Positions 17,402-25,834 of a DNA stretch of 64,000 nt are shown piece by piece. Origin of the DNA: Nocardia acidivorans NBRC 108247 (GTDB lineage: Bacteria; Actinomycetota; Actinomycetes; Mycobacteriales; Mycobacteriaceae); contig NZ_BDAW01000015.1 in assembly GCF_001625085.1 (NCBI RefSeq), forward strand, positions 1 through 64,000, given 5' to 3'. The notes beneath the pieces are model-generated. The model ran no database searches. It saw nothing but the letters and a program-made list of their open reading frames with translations, and had not been told where the DNA came from. The translations under genes were made by a program, and so were the position numbers. Each line of letters starts with the position of its first letter. Within the stretch, counting starts at the first letter, position 1.

Positions 17402-18805
17402 GTGATCGCGTCGCGGCCTCTGCTGATCTTGACCGCTGCTGTGCTGGCAGCTGTGACGTTGACGGGTATCGACCGCACGGGTGCCGCCGTCGAGCGGAAC
17501 GACTTCTACCTCAGTAACTCCGGCGATGACAGCGCCGACGGTCGCACCCCGACCACCGCGTGGCGGACGCTGGACCGGCTCGATCATCAGCCGCTGCGGC
17601 CCGGCGCTCGGGTGCTGCTCGATGGCGGAGACACCTTCGCGGGCACGCTGCGGGTCGGTGCGGGCGACGCGGGTGATGCGTCCCGGCCGGTGTGGATCGG
17701 GTCGTTCGGAAACGGGCGCGCGATCATCGCGGCCGGCGGCGGTCCGGGAGTGCTGATCCAGGACACGGGCGGAGTCAGGGTCGGAGATCTCGCGATCACC
17801 GGCGGTGGCGGTGGTACGGCCGACGGGGTCACGGTCTACACCGATCGCCCCGGAACCCGCCCTTCGGGAATCCTGGTCGAGGATCTGGAGGTCAGTGGCT
17901 TCCGCAACGGCGTTTCGATCGGCGCCACGTGTCCCGATGCCGGGTATCACGGCGTGCAGGTGCGCAAAGTGGTCGCCCGGGACAATCGCGAGTCCGGTGT
18001 CGCGACCTACGGACCGACCTTCGACGCGGGCCGCCCGGTGTACGTCAATACCGACATCACCGTGTCGGAGGTGGTCGCGTTCGGCAACGCCGGAGATCCG
18101 GCCGCGCACGTGAACACCGGCAATGGCATCGTGCTCGGGAGTGTGTCGGGCGGCCGAGTCGTCGGATCGGTCGCCTACGAGAACGGTGCGCACTCCCTGG
18201 CCCCGGAGGGACCGTATGGCATCTGGACCTACGATTCGACCGGCGTTGTCATCGAGCGCAATATCTCTCATCACAATCAGACCGGCGCTGCCGATGGTGG
18301 GGGATTCGACCTGGACCAGAACACCTCGAATTGTGTTCTCCAGCACAACCTTTCCTACTCGAACGACGGACCCGGGTATCTGCTGTTCAGCAATGTCGCC
18401 AACCGGGCCAATACCGGCAATGTGATTCGCTTCAACAGCTCCGTCGATGATGGGCGGCGCGGTGACTTCTACGGTGGCATCACGATCATGGGCGGCCTGT
18501 CGGGTCCGGCATCCGCCACGGGCGTGTTCGACGCTCAGGTGTACGGCAATACGGTGACGGTGTGCAGGTCCGCGGCGAAGACGCCTCCGGCGGTCCGGAT
18601 CACGGGCACCCTGGGCGGAATCATGGTGCACGACAACGTGTTCACCGCGCGCGACGACGCTGAGCTGGTGTCGGCCGAGAACTTCACGATGGCGGGAATC
18701 ATGCTGCGGGACAACGCCTATCACTCGCCTTCTCCGGTGGTGGGCTGGGCCGGTGGCCGGTTCACCACGGTGGCCGACTGGCACTCGGCCACCGGGCAAC
18801 ACTGA
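17402..18805 (+). CDS. secreted right-handed parallel beta-helix protein
   Basis: This protein of about 467 residues has an N-terminal signal sequence (ASRPLLILTAAVLAAVTLTG). It is followed by FYLSNSGDDSADGRTP, TAWRTLDRL and repeated short strands rich in G, N, V and I (for example GIVLGSVSGGRVVGS, VVIERNISHHNQTG, CVLQHNLSYSNDGPG). This is the pattern of Pel/pectate-lyase-type parallel beta-helices that bind or cleave polysaccharides. No catalytic triad can be assigned. GTG 17402 was chosen because the upstream extension lacks a signal peptide and crosses the TetR operators. The neighbouring polysaccharide operon suggests a glycan-related substrate. Confidence 0.8.
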   Translation: MIASRPLLILTAAVLAAVTLTGIDRTGAAVERNDFYLSNSGDDSADGRTPTTAWRTLDRLDHQPLRPGARVLLDGGDTFAGTLRVGAGDAGDASRPVWIGSFGNGRAIIAAGGGPGVLIQDTGGVRVGDLAITGGGGGTADGVTVYTDRPGTRPSGILVEDLEVSGFRNGVSIGATCPDAGYHGVQVRKVVARDNRESGVATYGPTFDAGRPVYVNTDITVSEVVAFGNAGDPAAHVNTGNGIVLGSVSGGRVVGSVAYENGAHSLAPEGPYGIWTYDSTGVVIERNISHHNQTGAADGGGFDLDQNTSNCVLQHNLSYSNDGPGYLLFSNVANRANTGNVIRFNSSVDDGRRGDFYGGITIMGGLSGPASATGVFDAQVYGNTVTVCRSAAKTPPAVRITGTLGGIMVHDNVFTARDDAELVSAENFTMAGIMLRDNAYHSPSPVVGWAGGRFTTVADWHSATGQH

Positions 18806-18835
18806 CCGGTGGCCGAGCCGACTCGGAACGCCGGG

Positions 18836-20161
18836 TCAATGGCGTCCGAGGCCGCGATAGGTCCACCCGGCCGCGGACCAGAGCTGGGGATCCAGGCAGT
18901 TTCGGCCGTCCAGCACGCGGTTGCCACGGACCAGCCCGGTGAGGTCGGCGGGATCCAGCTCACGGAACTGCTGCCATTCGGTGAGCACCAGCACGGCGTC
19001 CGCGCCCTTGCACGCCTCGGCCACGCTGGTGGCGTAGTCGAGGGTGGGGAACAGTGCACGGGCATTGTCCATGGCATGAGGGTCGTAGACAGTGACACTG
19101 GCACCCTGCAATTGGAGTTGGCCCGCGACGTTGAGCGCGGGGGAGTCGCGGACATCGTCGGAATCGGGCTTGAACGCGGCGCCGAGCACCGCGAGCCGGG
19201 CGCCGATCAGCGAGCCGTCGAACACCTCACGAGTCAGCTCGACCATGCGGGTCCGCCGACGCATGTTGACATTGTCGACCTCGCGCAGGAAGGTCAGTGC
19301 CTGGTGCGCGTGCAATTCGCCCGCGCGGGCCATGAAGGCGCGGATGTCCTTGGGCAGGCAGCCGCCACCGAATCCCAAGCCGGCGTTGAGGAATCGGCGG
19401 CCGATGCGCGCGTCGTATCCGATCGCGTCGGCGAGCACGGTGACGTCGGCGTCGGCGGCCTCGCACAGTTCGGCCATGGCGTTGATGAACGAGATCTTCG
19501 TGGCGAGAAAGGAATTGGCGGCTACCTTCACCAGTTCGGCGGTGGCCAGGTCGGTGACGAGGAACGGGGTCTCGGCGGCGAGGGCGGTGGCGTAGATCTC
19601 CCGGGCGAGTTGCTCGGCTCGGCCGGGTCGAACCGGGTCGATGCCGATCACCAGCCGGTCGGGGCGCAAGGTGTCGCCGATCGCGAAGCCCTCGCGCAGG
19701 AACTCCGGATTCCAGGCCACTTCGAGTTGCTCGCCTGCCGGAGACAGCGCCCTGGCCCGATCCCCGAGGCGAGCCGCAGTGCCGACCGGGACCGTCGATT
19801 TGCCGTAGATGACGGCCGGTCCGGTGATGTGCGGCGCCAGTTCGTCGATGACCGACTCCACGTAGCGCAGATCCGCGGCGTACTCGCCGCGCTTCTGCGG
19901 AGTGCCGACACACAGGAAATGCGCGGTGCCCCAGGCAGCGGCCTCCCGATACGAGGTGGAGAAACGCAGCCGCCCGGCTTCGATGTTGCGCCGCAGCACC
20001 TCCTCGAGTTCGGGCTCGAAGAACGGCACCTGCCCGTCCTGAAGCTTGGCGATCTTGCCCGCGTCGACGTCGACACCGAGCACCTCGTGGCCGAGTTCGG
20101 CCATGCACGCCGCATGCGTCGCGCCCAGATATCCGGTTCCCAGGACTGTCACCTTGGTCAT
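18836..20161 (-). CDS. UDP-glucose 6-dehydrogenase
   Basis: This 441-residue enzyme oxidises UDP-glucose to UDP-glucuronate with two NAD+. It has the Rossmann motif VTVLGTGYLGATHAACMAELG, the central VKVAANSFLATKISFINAMAEL region, the catalytic-cysteine loop GFGGGCLPKDIRAFM and a C-terminal UDP-binding domain (LGAAFKPDSDDVRDSPAL). ATG 20161 has GAGGAGT upstream; a GTG six bases earlier is less well placed. It is the last gene of a four-gene minus-strand operon and supplies the substrate of the UDP-xylose synthase at its head. It is convergent with the beta-helix gene 30 bases away. Confidence 0.93.
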   Translation of the reverse strand: MTKVTVLGTGYLGATHAACMAELGHEVLGVDVDAGKIAKLQDGQVPFFEPELEEVLRRNIEAGRLRFSTSYREAAAWGTAHFLCVGTPQKRGEYAADLRYVESVIDELAPHITGPAVIYGKSTVPVGTAARLGDRARALSPAGEQLEVAWNPEFLREGFAIGDTLRPDRLVIGIDPVRPGRAEQLAREIYATALAAETPFLVTDLATAELVKVAANSFLATKISFINAMAELCEAADADVTVLADAIGYDARIGRRFLNAGLGFGGGCLPKDIRAFMARAGELHAHQALTFLREVDNVNMRRRTRMVELTREVFDGSLIGARLAVLGAAFKPDSDDVRDSPALNVAGQLQLQGASVTVYDPHAMDNARALFPTLDYATSVAEACKGADAVLVLTEWQQFRELDPADLTGLVRGNRVLDGRNCLDPQLWSAAGWTYRGLGRH

Positions 20162-20170
20162 GCTCACTCC

Positions 20171-21211
20171 TCAGACAGCGCTCAGCGCTTGGTAACCGTG
20201 CGGGTTGGCACGGGTGAATTTCCATGCGTCGCCGCACATTTCGGTCAGGTCGTGACGCGGCTGCCAGCCCCATTCCCGGCGGGCTCGACCGGCGTCGGCG
20301 ATGAGGGCGGCCACGTCGCCGCGTCGTCTGCCGCGCAGCAGATAGGGGATTCGCCGGCCGGTGACCATTTCGGTGGTCGTGCGCAATGCCAGCACCGAGG
20401 TGCCGATCCCGGTGCCCAGATTGATCACTCGGTGCCCAGGTATGTCGTCGAGATGATCCAGTGCCACCAGGTGGCCATCGGCGACATCGCAGACGTGGAT
20501 GTAGTCACGCACCGCTGAGCCGTCGGCGGTCGGGTAGTCCTGCCCGAACACGGTCAGCTGGGCGCGCTGACCGGCGGCCACCTGCATCAGATAGGGCATC
20601 AGATTGCGTGGCTCGCCGAGCGGGTCCTCGCCGAGCAGCCCGCTGGGGTGCGCGCCGACGGGGTTGAAGTACCGCAGGCTGATCGCGCGCAACTCCGGAT
20701 GGAACAGGCAGCCCTGGGCGATCACTTGTTCGCAGGCCCATTTGCTCCAGGCGTACGGATTGGTCGGGCGTGCCGGCGCGGTTTCTGCCAGGGGAGTGCC
20801 GTCGGGTGCGCCGTCGCCGTAGATGGAACAGGAGGAAGAGAACACCAGCCGGTGCACCCCGTGCTCGTGCATCACTCGCAGCAGGCTCGCGGTGCCGCCG
20901 ATGTTGACATCGAAGTACTCGAACGGGATTTCGGTCGATTCGCCTACCGCCTTGCGGGCGGCGAAATGGATCACCGCGTCGATCCGATGCATGCTGAACA
21001 CCCGGTTCAGCGCACCCCGATCGTTGAGATCGAGCGAGTACAGCAGCGGCCGGACGCCGCTGACCTCCGCGACCCGGTCGAGGGCTGCCGGTGAGCTGGT
21101 CGAATGGTCATCGACCACGATGACCTGAAGACCGCGCTCCTGTAGTGCGACGACGGTATGACTGCCGATGAATCCACCGCCACCGGTGACGAGAACGTAG
21201 CTGGGTGTCAT
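20171..21211 (-). CDS. galE: UDP-glucose 4-epimerase
   Basis: This 346-residue protein is an extended short-chain dehydrogenase. It has the NAD motif VTGGGGFIGSHTVVALQERG, the active-site Ser region FSSSCSIYGDG, the YAWSK motif (YxxxK) and the ISLRYFNPVGAHPSG substrate loop typical of GalE. It interconverts UDP-glucose and UDP-galactose. Its ATG (21211) overlaps the stop of the glycosyltransferase gene by 4 bases, so translation is coupled. A galactokinase is present far downstream (57950), which is consistent with galactose metabolism in this genome. A related C4-epimerase specificity (for example UDP-Xyl/UDP-Ara) remains possible. Confidence 0.88.
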   Translation of the reverse strand: MTPSYVLVTGGGGFIGSHTVVALQERGLQVIVVDDHSTSSPAALDRVAEVSGVRPLLYSLDLNDRGALNRVFSMHRIDAVIHFAARKAVGESTEIPFEYFDVNIGGTASLLRVMHEHGVHRLVFSSSCSIYGDGAPDGTPLAETAPARPTNPYAWSKWACEQVIAQGCLFHPELRAISLRYFNPVGAHPSGLLGEDPLGEPRNLMPYLMQVAAGQRAQLTVFGQDYPTADGSAVRDYIHVCDVADGHLVALDHLDDIPGHRVINLGTGIGTSVLALRTTTEMVTGRRIPYLLRGRRRGDVAALIADAGRARREWGWQPRHDLTEMCGDAWKFTRANPHGYQALSAV

Positions 21212-23034
21212 GCCGAGAACTCCTTCAATGCGAAGACCGGAAAAGCGCCGAGGGTGAACGAAATGAGCGGTACCGCAACGGCGACCGCGAACAGCGGGCG
21301 CCAGATCAGAACCGAGCCGGTGCGGGTCGCGCCGACGAGCCGGGCGGCCTCGCGGGCGTGCAGGCTCACTACCGCCGCGCTGACGAGGAAGTAGGCCATC
21401 GCGCCGAGTACGCACAACCCGATGTAGCCGACTGGTCCGCCGGTCCGCATGCCGATGTTCGCCGCTGCCGCCAGCAGGCTTGCGAACAGCAGGTACGGAG
21501 CTGCCAGTCGTAGCGGCATCGACTGCACCGCACCGTCTTTCGGGGTGACCTTGAAGTCCAGGGGGCGCGGGCTGAAGCGCTGCGCCACTGCGGCGAGGAC
21601 GCCCCAGGCGTTGAACGGCCATTTGGCGAAGATGTAGAGGGCCTGCTCCCAGCTCAGTAGCGGGGCGCGCACCGGTCGCAGCAACCGTGAGCGGCGGACT
21701 ACTGCGACGATGCTCAACAGGCATATCCCCTGCGCCACAATGAATCCGATGAATGCGCCGTAGTTGATGCTGACCCACGATTTTCCGGTCACCGCCGCGA
21801 CCGCGGGCATCAGCACACCGGCCGCCGCGGCGAGAACCGACAGTGGGTAATACAGCAGGGCGAAACCGAAGCGCACGCGCAGCCCCCACGGCAGCAGGCG
21901 CAGGGTACGGGGCATGAGTTCGAGCAGTTCGGTGGTCAAGCTGCGGGACCATTGGAATTCTTGGGTCAGCATGGCGGCGAAGGTGGGCGGACCTTCGCCG
22001 TGCGCCTCGGCGTCGATCGCGAACGCGCTGGACCAGCCCGCGATCGTCAGCAGGTAACTGGTCGAGAAATCCTCCGCCAGTTCGGGTCCGAGTCCTCCGA
22101 TGCTCTGTAGTGCCGCGGTGCGCACGGCGTAGTGCGAGCCGATGCCGACCGGGGAAAGCCCGCCGTTGTGGCCCAGCTGATGCGGACCGTGGAAGGTGGC
22201 TTCGTGGAATAGCCGCCCGCGCACTGCCCAGGAGGTGCGGGCATTGGAGTCGCAGATGCTGGGAGCCGCGACATAGCCCACGGCGGGATCGGCGAACGGG
22301 CGCACCATCGCGGCGAGGTAGCCGGAATCCGGAACGTGGTCGGCGTCGAGCTGGCTCACCACGTCGTAGTCGCGGTAGCCCCAATTGTCGTAGAACCAGG
22401 CCAGGTTGCCTTCCTTGCAGCGCCTGCGCCGAGGCCACTGGGTGCGCTGGTATTCCCGCACCCCACGGCGGGTCGATATCCGAATCCCGTGCAGTCGTGT
22501 CCATTCCAGCACTTCTGGCTGCGGGTCCTCATCGGCCAGCCAGATGTCGAACCGGTGTGGATAGCGCTGGGACAGCATGGCCTGCAAGGTCTTTCGCACC
22601 ATAGGCCACGGTTCGGAGGGAGCCTTGGTGACCACCATCGCGACTCGCAGCGGCGGCACGGCCCGGCCGGGCCACACCCGGCGCAGCCGATTGACGGTGA
22701 GCAGGAAATACATCGGCAACAAGGTCACGTAGGCCACCAGCACCGTGGTTACCACGAATCCGAAGAGCCCGAGTCGGTGCTGCGGCCGCATCCACCACAT
22801 CCAGAACAGCACGATGACGATCGACCAGGCCAGACTGCCCACGGCCACGGCAAGCCTGGAGCGGATCCCGAGGGCGGGTTCGAAGGTGCGCCGACGGGTG
22901 CGCTGCCGCGCCGGAATCGGTTGTGCGAAAACGGGTCCCGACGGTTCGATCGTACGGACGAGGCCGCCCGAGATCCGCCGCACATAGGATTCCACGGACT
23001 CCGCCGCAGACGCCGAGCTGAGTGAATTCGTCAT
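21208..23034 (-). CDS. membrane family-2 glycosyltransferase (cellulose synthase-like)
   Basis: This 608-residue protein has two N-terminal membrane helices (about 55-110), a cytosolic GT-A domain and about six C-terminal helices. Catalytic features are IWLADEDPQ, VSQLDADHVPDSGYL (substrate/metal Asp residues) and ELAEDF (base). The terminal motif reads QEFQW where processive enzymes usually have QxxRW. This fits a BcsA/CESA-like synthase that extrudes a polymer. Its neighbours supply UDP-xylose, UDP-glucuronate and UDP-galactose as possible donors. It starts 10 bases after the UXS stop and overlaps galE. Confidence 0.85.
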   Translation of the reverse strand: MTNSLSSASAAESVESYVRRISGGLVRTIEPSGPVFAQPIPARQRTRRRTFEPALGIRSRLAVAVGSLAWSIVIVLFWMWWMRPQHRLGLFGFVVTTVLVAYVTLLPMYFLLTVNRLRRVWPGRAVPPLRVAMVVTKAPSEPWPMVRKTLQAMLSQRYPHRFDIWLADEDPQPEVLEWTRLHGIRISTRRGVREYQRTQWPRRRRCKEGNLAWFYDNWGYRDYDVVSQLDADHVPDSGYLAAMVRPFADPAVGYVAAPSICDSNARTSWAVRGRLFHEATFHGPHQLGHNGGLSPVGIGSHYAVRTAALQSIGGLGPELAEDFSTSYLLTIAGWSSAFAIDAEAHGEGPPTFAAMLTQEFQWSRSLTTELLELMPRTLRLLPWGLRVRFGFALLYYPLSVLAAAAGVLMPAVAAVTGKSWVSINYGAFIGFIVAQGICLLSIVAVVRRSRLLRPVRAPLLSWEQALYIFAKWPFNAWGVLAAVAQRFSPRPLDFKVTPKDGAVQSMPLRLAAPYLLFASLLAAAANIGMRTGGPVGYIGLCVLGAMAYFLVSAAVVSLHAREAARLVGATRTGSVLIWRPLFAVAVAVPLISFTLGAFPVFALKEFSA

Positions 23035-23044
23035 GACGATCCGA

Positions 23045-24013
23045 TCAGCTCGCCAGCGGAATTGTGGCCGGGCGGATCGGGGCGGTCCGATGATTGCCGC
23101 GCTGCCACGCGATGGTCCGGCCGATGCCGTTCACCACCGAGGTCCTCGGCTGCCAGTCGAGTCTCTCGGCGGCGCGGGTGATGTCGGGCCGACGCCGGAC
23201 CGGATCGTCGGTCGGCAGTGGCAGCCACTCGAGGCGTGAGCTCGATCCGGTCAGTCGCAGCACCAGGTCCGCGATCGACCGTACCGACATCTCGACCGGG
23301 TTGCCGAGATTGATGGGTCCGCGCTCGCCGCGGGCATCGATCATCGCGATCAGGCCTCTCACCAGGTCGTCGACGTAGCAGAGGCTGCGTGTCTGAGTGC
23401 CGTCGCCGTAGATGGTGAGCGGGCGCTCTGCGAGCGCTTGAGCGATGAAATTCGACACCACCCGCCCGTCCTCGGGACGCAGGCGGGGGCCGTAGGTATT
23501 GAAGATCCGGACGATCCCGGTATCCACGCCCTGACTGTCACCGAACGCGGTGGTCAGAGCCTCGGCGTAACGCTTGGCCTCGTCGTACACCGCTCGGGGG
23601 CCGACGGAATTCACATTGCCCCAATAGTTTTCGGTCTGTGGATGGACCTCCGGGTCGCCGTACACCTCGCTGGTGGAGGCCAGCACGACGCGGGCGTTCT
23701 TGCGTGCGGCGAACTCCAGCACCTGCTGGGTGCCGAGCGCGCCGGTAGTGAGCGTGAACACCGGACGGCGCAGGTACTCGGGCGGGGAGGCCGGACTGGC
23801 CAGATGCGCGACCGCATCGAATGGACCGTCCAGTAGGAGCGGAGCCCGGACGTCGGCATCGACGATCGTGAGACCGGGGCGCGGTGGGAGCAGGTTGGCT
23901 GGATTCCCGGTCGACATGTCGTCCAGGACGACCACGTCGTCGCCGCGGGCGAGCAATGCGTCGGTGAGGTGCGATCCGAGAAAGCCGGCTCCGCCGGTAA
24001 CGAGAATTCGCAT
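23045..24013 (-). CDS. UDP-glucuronate decarboxylase (UDP-xylose synthase)
   Basis: This 322-residue extended SDR begins MRILVTGGAGFLGSHLTDAL and has the UXS-diagnostic sequence NYWGNVNSVGPRAVYDEAKR, which contains the YxxxK pair, then VRIFNTYGPRLRPEDGRVV. The motif corresponds to YWGHVNPIGPRSCYDEGKR in characterised UDP-xylose synthases. It converts UDP-glucuronate, made by the last gene of the operon, to UDP-xylose. It is the first gene of the minus-strand operon. The 368-base gap upstream should carry the promoter. Confidence 0.88.
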   Translation of the reverse strand: MRILVTGGAGFLGSHLTDALLARGDDVVVLDDMSTGNPANLLPPRPGLTIVDADVRAPLLLDGPFDAVAHLASPASPPEYLRRPVFTLTTGALGTQQVLEFAARKNARVVLASTSEVYGDPEVHPQTENYWGNVNSVGPRAVYDEAKRYAEALTTAFGDSQGVDTGIVRIFNTYGPRLRPEDGRVVSNFIAQALAERPLTIYGDGTQTRSLCYVDDLVRGLIAMIDARGERGPINLGNPVEMSVRSIADLVLRLTGSSSRLEWLPLPTDDPVRRRPDITRAAERLDWQPRTSVVNGIGRTIAWQRGNHRTAPIRPATIPLAS

Positions 24014-24381
24014 GAGATCCTCCGGATTCGAAATTGGATGGCGATTGGATCCAGAGTTTCAGGCTGTCCTGGCAACTGCTGGTATTCGCTCATCGAACTC
24101 CTGAACAAATTCGGTGGCAACGGAATTCGGTCGCCGTCACACGAAAGGGGGAGTGTGGCCTGAATAACTTCTCGGACCGATGGGAATTGGATGTACCAGG
24201 CCTCATCTAAAGGGGATGAGGATATATCTGAAACAGGAGTGACCCCGCGTGATGAAAACGTTAACAATGAGCTTCGAGTACGTCCCTGATTTGAGGACAT
24301 GCCATTGTCGGCAACACATTTGTGGCTTGTAATGGAAATGTTCTGCCATATCTCAGAAGATCGAAAGAAAGGTCGTCCGCA
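24014..24381. other. AT-rich divergent promoter region
   Basis: This gap separates the head of the polysaccharide operon from the MspA-type porin. It is visibly richer in A and T than the coding sequence and contains a short inverted repeat (24201-24221). A possible 26-codon reading frame from about 24252 has no clear support. Both divergent promoters should lie here, but I cannot place -10 and -35 boxes with certainty. Confidence 0.5.
24201..24221. promoter_or_regulatory. inverted repeat in the divergent promoter gap
   Basis: CCTCATC and GATGAGG flank a 7-base spacer, 188 bases before the operon's first gene and 161 bases before the porin. It could be an operator or a small hairpin in a 5' leader. 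Confidence 0.35.
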
Positions 24382-25035
24382 ATGTCGAACATCCGAGGAA
24401 GGACAGCCTGCCGCTGGATCGTGGCCGCAGCGGTCGTGGTCACCGGCGGGGTCGTCGCGACGGCGACCGCCGGATCATCGTCGGCGGACGCGGTGGCCGA
24501 CAAGTCCCGCACCATTGTTACCGAGGACGGCTGGTCACTGACGGTATCCAAACTGGGCGAGACCGTGGACCGCTACCCGAACCTGGCCGCCACCCCGTTC
24601 ACCAGAGAGGGCTTCGTCTCATTGCAGGCGGTCGGCGACATCGCCGGGAAAGGTAAATCCGACATCAAATGGGGAGTATTGGACACCGGCTATCAGATCG
24701 GCTGTCAGGTCGATGTATCCAACGGACTCCATCTGGGCCTCGGTTTCTCCATCGGCCCGTCTGTAGGACTCAGCATCATCGGCCCTGACGTCGGGGCGCA
24801 CGCATCGGTCAGCCCTAATGTATCGACAACCCTCAAGCCCGGCTCGATTCAAACTGTTTCGTTCGCAAAAAAGTCGGTGATCGACAAGCGCGCTTCGATA
24901 TACGACGATCAAGCGGAGGTCAAAGTCGACAATTGTATGGGGCCGGTTACTTTACGTTCGTTCGCGACCATTACCATATCCACCGACACGGCCGACAATG
25001 CGACAACTGTATACGGTGACCCCATTTGGCTGTAG
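24382..25035 (+). CDS. MspA-family porin
   Basis: This 217-residue secreted protein begins MSNIRGR, has a signal sequence with VVVTGGVVATATAG and a cleavage region near SSSADA. It then shows the MspA pattern: IVTEDGWSLTVSKLGETVD, RYPNLAATPFTREGFVSLQA, DTGYQIGCQVD and LGLGFSIGP, ending in a strand-rich C-terminus. MspA-type proteins form octameric channels in the mycolic-acid outer membrane. ATG 24382 has GAAAGAAAGG upstream and gives a normal signal length. It is divergent from the polysaccharide operon, so both may respond to envelope conditions. Confidence 0.85.
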   Translation: MSNIRGRTACRWIVAAAVVVTGGVVATATAGSSSADAVADKSRTIVTEDGWSLTVSKLGETVDRYPNLAATPFTREGFVSLQAVGDIAGKGKSDIKWGVLDTGYQIGCQVDVSNGLHLGLGFSIGPSVGLSIIGPDVGAHASVSPNVSTTLKPGSIQTVSFAKKSVIDKRASIYDDQAEVKVDNCMGPVTLRSFATITISTDTADNATTVYGDPIWL

Positions 25036-25106
25036 TTATTTTTTGTCCGATTGGAGTGTAGGTCCGGAACTCGCCGTTCCGCAAAAGATCGAGACCGTTT
25101 GTCCTG

Positions 25107-25763
25107 CTATGAGGGACGATTTGTCCCGGAACTAGGGACATGCCCCGCGATCTGCGCGACATTCCCGACGGTGGTCGCGACCGTAGTACACCGTTGCAGC
25201 ATCTCGGGAATGGTCACTTCGTCGAGGTGGCGTTGGTACCAACCCACCAGAGCTGACAGGATGCCCAGCCACACGTCGGTGAGGATCTCTCGATCCACCG
25301 GATCGACCGGGCCCCGAGGTCCGAGCAGCGCGTAGGTCCCATCCATGGCGAGTGAGCGGATCGCCGCCCGATAGGCCAAGGCGGCCTGGCCGCCATCGGT
25401 GGTCTCCGCGACGGTCGTGTCGTGTAGGAGTTCCCAGTCGTAGCGCCGCTCCCGCAACGACTCGAAGATGCATCGCAACGTGTCGGAGGCCATGAATTCG
25501 GCTGGGCTGGTCGCGATCACCCGGGTAATCGCGGACACCAGGACCTCACCGGCCTCTTGCACGCAGCGCAGATGCAAGCCGTCCTTGCTTCCGAACAGAC
25601 TCAGGATCAGCGCCTTGGAGATATCGGTCTCTGCGGCAACGGCTTCCATCGAGGTTCGCCGATAGCCGTCGGTGCCGAAACGCAGGGTGGCCGCGGCCAG
25701 TATCCGTCGCTCCCGTTCTTGACGGGGCACACCTTTGGTCCCTGCACCGGTTGCGTGACGCAC
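25107..25763 (-). CDS. TetR-family regulator
   Basis: This 218-residue protein has a helix-turn-helix at about residues 37-60 (MEAVAAETDISKALILSLFG) and a C-terminal TetR ligand domain with LLHDTTVAETTDGGQAALAYR and VWLGILSALVGWY. The start GTG 25763 is 19 bases from a perfect 16-base inverted repeat shared with the divergent sterol-desaturase-like gene. It most likely represses both itself and that gene. It is convergent with the porin, with 71 bases between the stops. Confidence 0.88.
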   Translation of the reverse strand: MRHATGAGTKGVPRQERERRILAAATLRFGTDGYRRTSMEAVAAETDISKALILSLFGSKDGLHLRCVQEAGEVLVSAITRVIATSPAEFMASDTLRCIFESLRERRYDWELLHDTTVAETTDGGQAALAYRAAIRSLAMDGTYALLGPRGPVDPVDREILTDVWLGILSALVGWYQRHLDEVTIPEMLQRCTTVATTVGNVAQIAGHVPSSGTNRPS

Positions 25764-25782
25764 CGCCCGAGCCTACAGTCGG

Positions 25783-25816
25783 CGCACGGATATGACCGCA
25801 CGGTCATATCCGTGCG
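25783..25816. promoter_or_regulatory. perfect 16-base inverted repeat, TetR operator
   Basis: Arms CGCACGGATATGACCG and its complement flank the dinucleotide CA. The inner part ATATGACCG-N2-CGGTCATAT resembles operators of TetR proteins controlling lipid genes. It lies between the TetR start (25763) and the GTG of the hydroxylase gene (25835), so it can control both. Confidence 0.85.
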
Positions 25817-25834
25817 AACGAATGGGGAGACATC

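Noticed and set aside
18809..20518. Long plus-strand frame opposite UDP-glucose dehydrogenase
   Set aside because: Shadow frame; the minus strand has all motifs of the dehydrogenase.
24252..24332. 26-codon frame upstream of the porin as a leader peptide
   Set aside because: The ribosome binding site is poorly spaced and there is no attenuator-like hairpin tied to it.
24261..24551. Minus-strand frame opposite the porin start
   Set aside because: It overlaps the porin signal peptide and promoter gap and has no ribosome binding site or domain.
25122..25140. TGTCCC/GGGACA inverted repeat as a terminator of TetR
   Set aside because: It lies inside the last codons of the TetR gene and the stem is only six bases.
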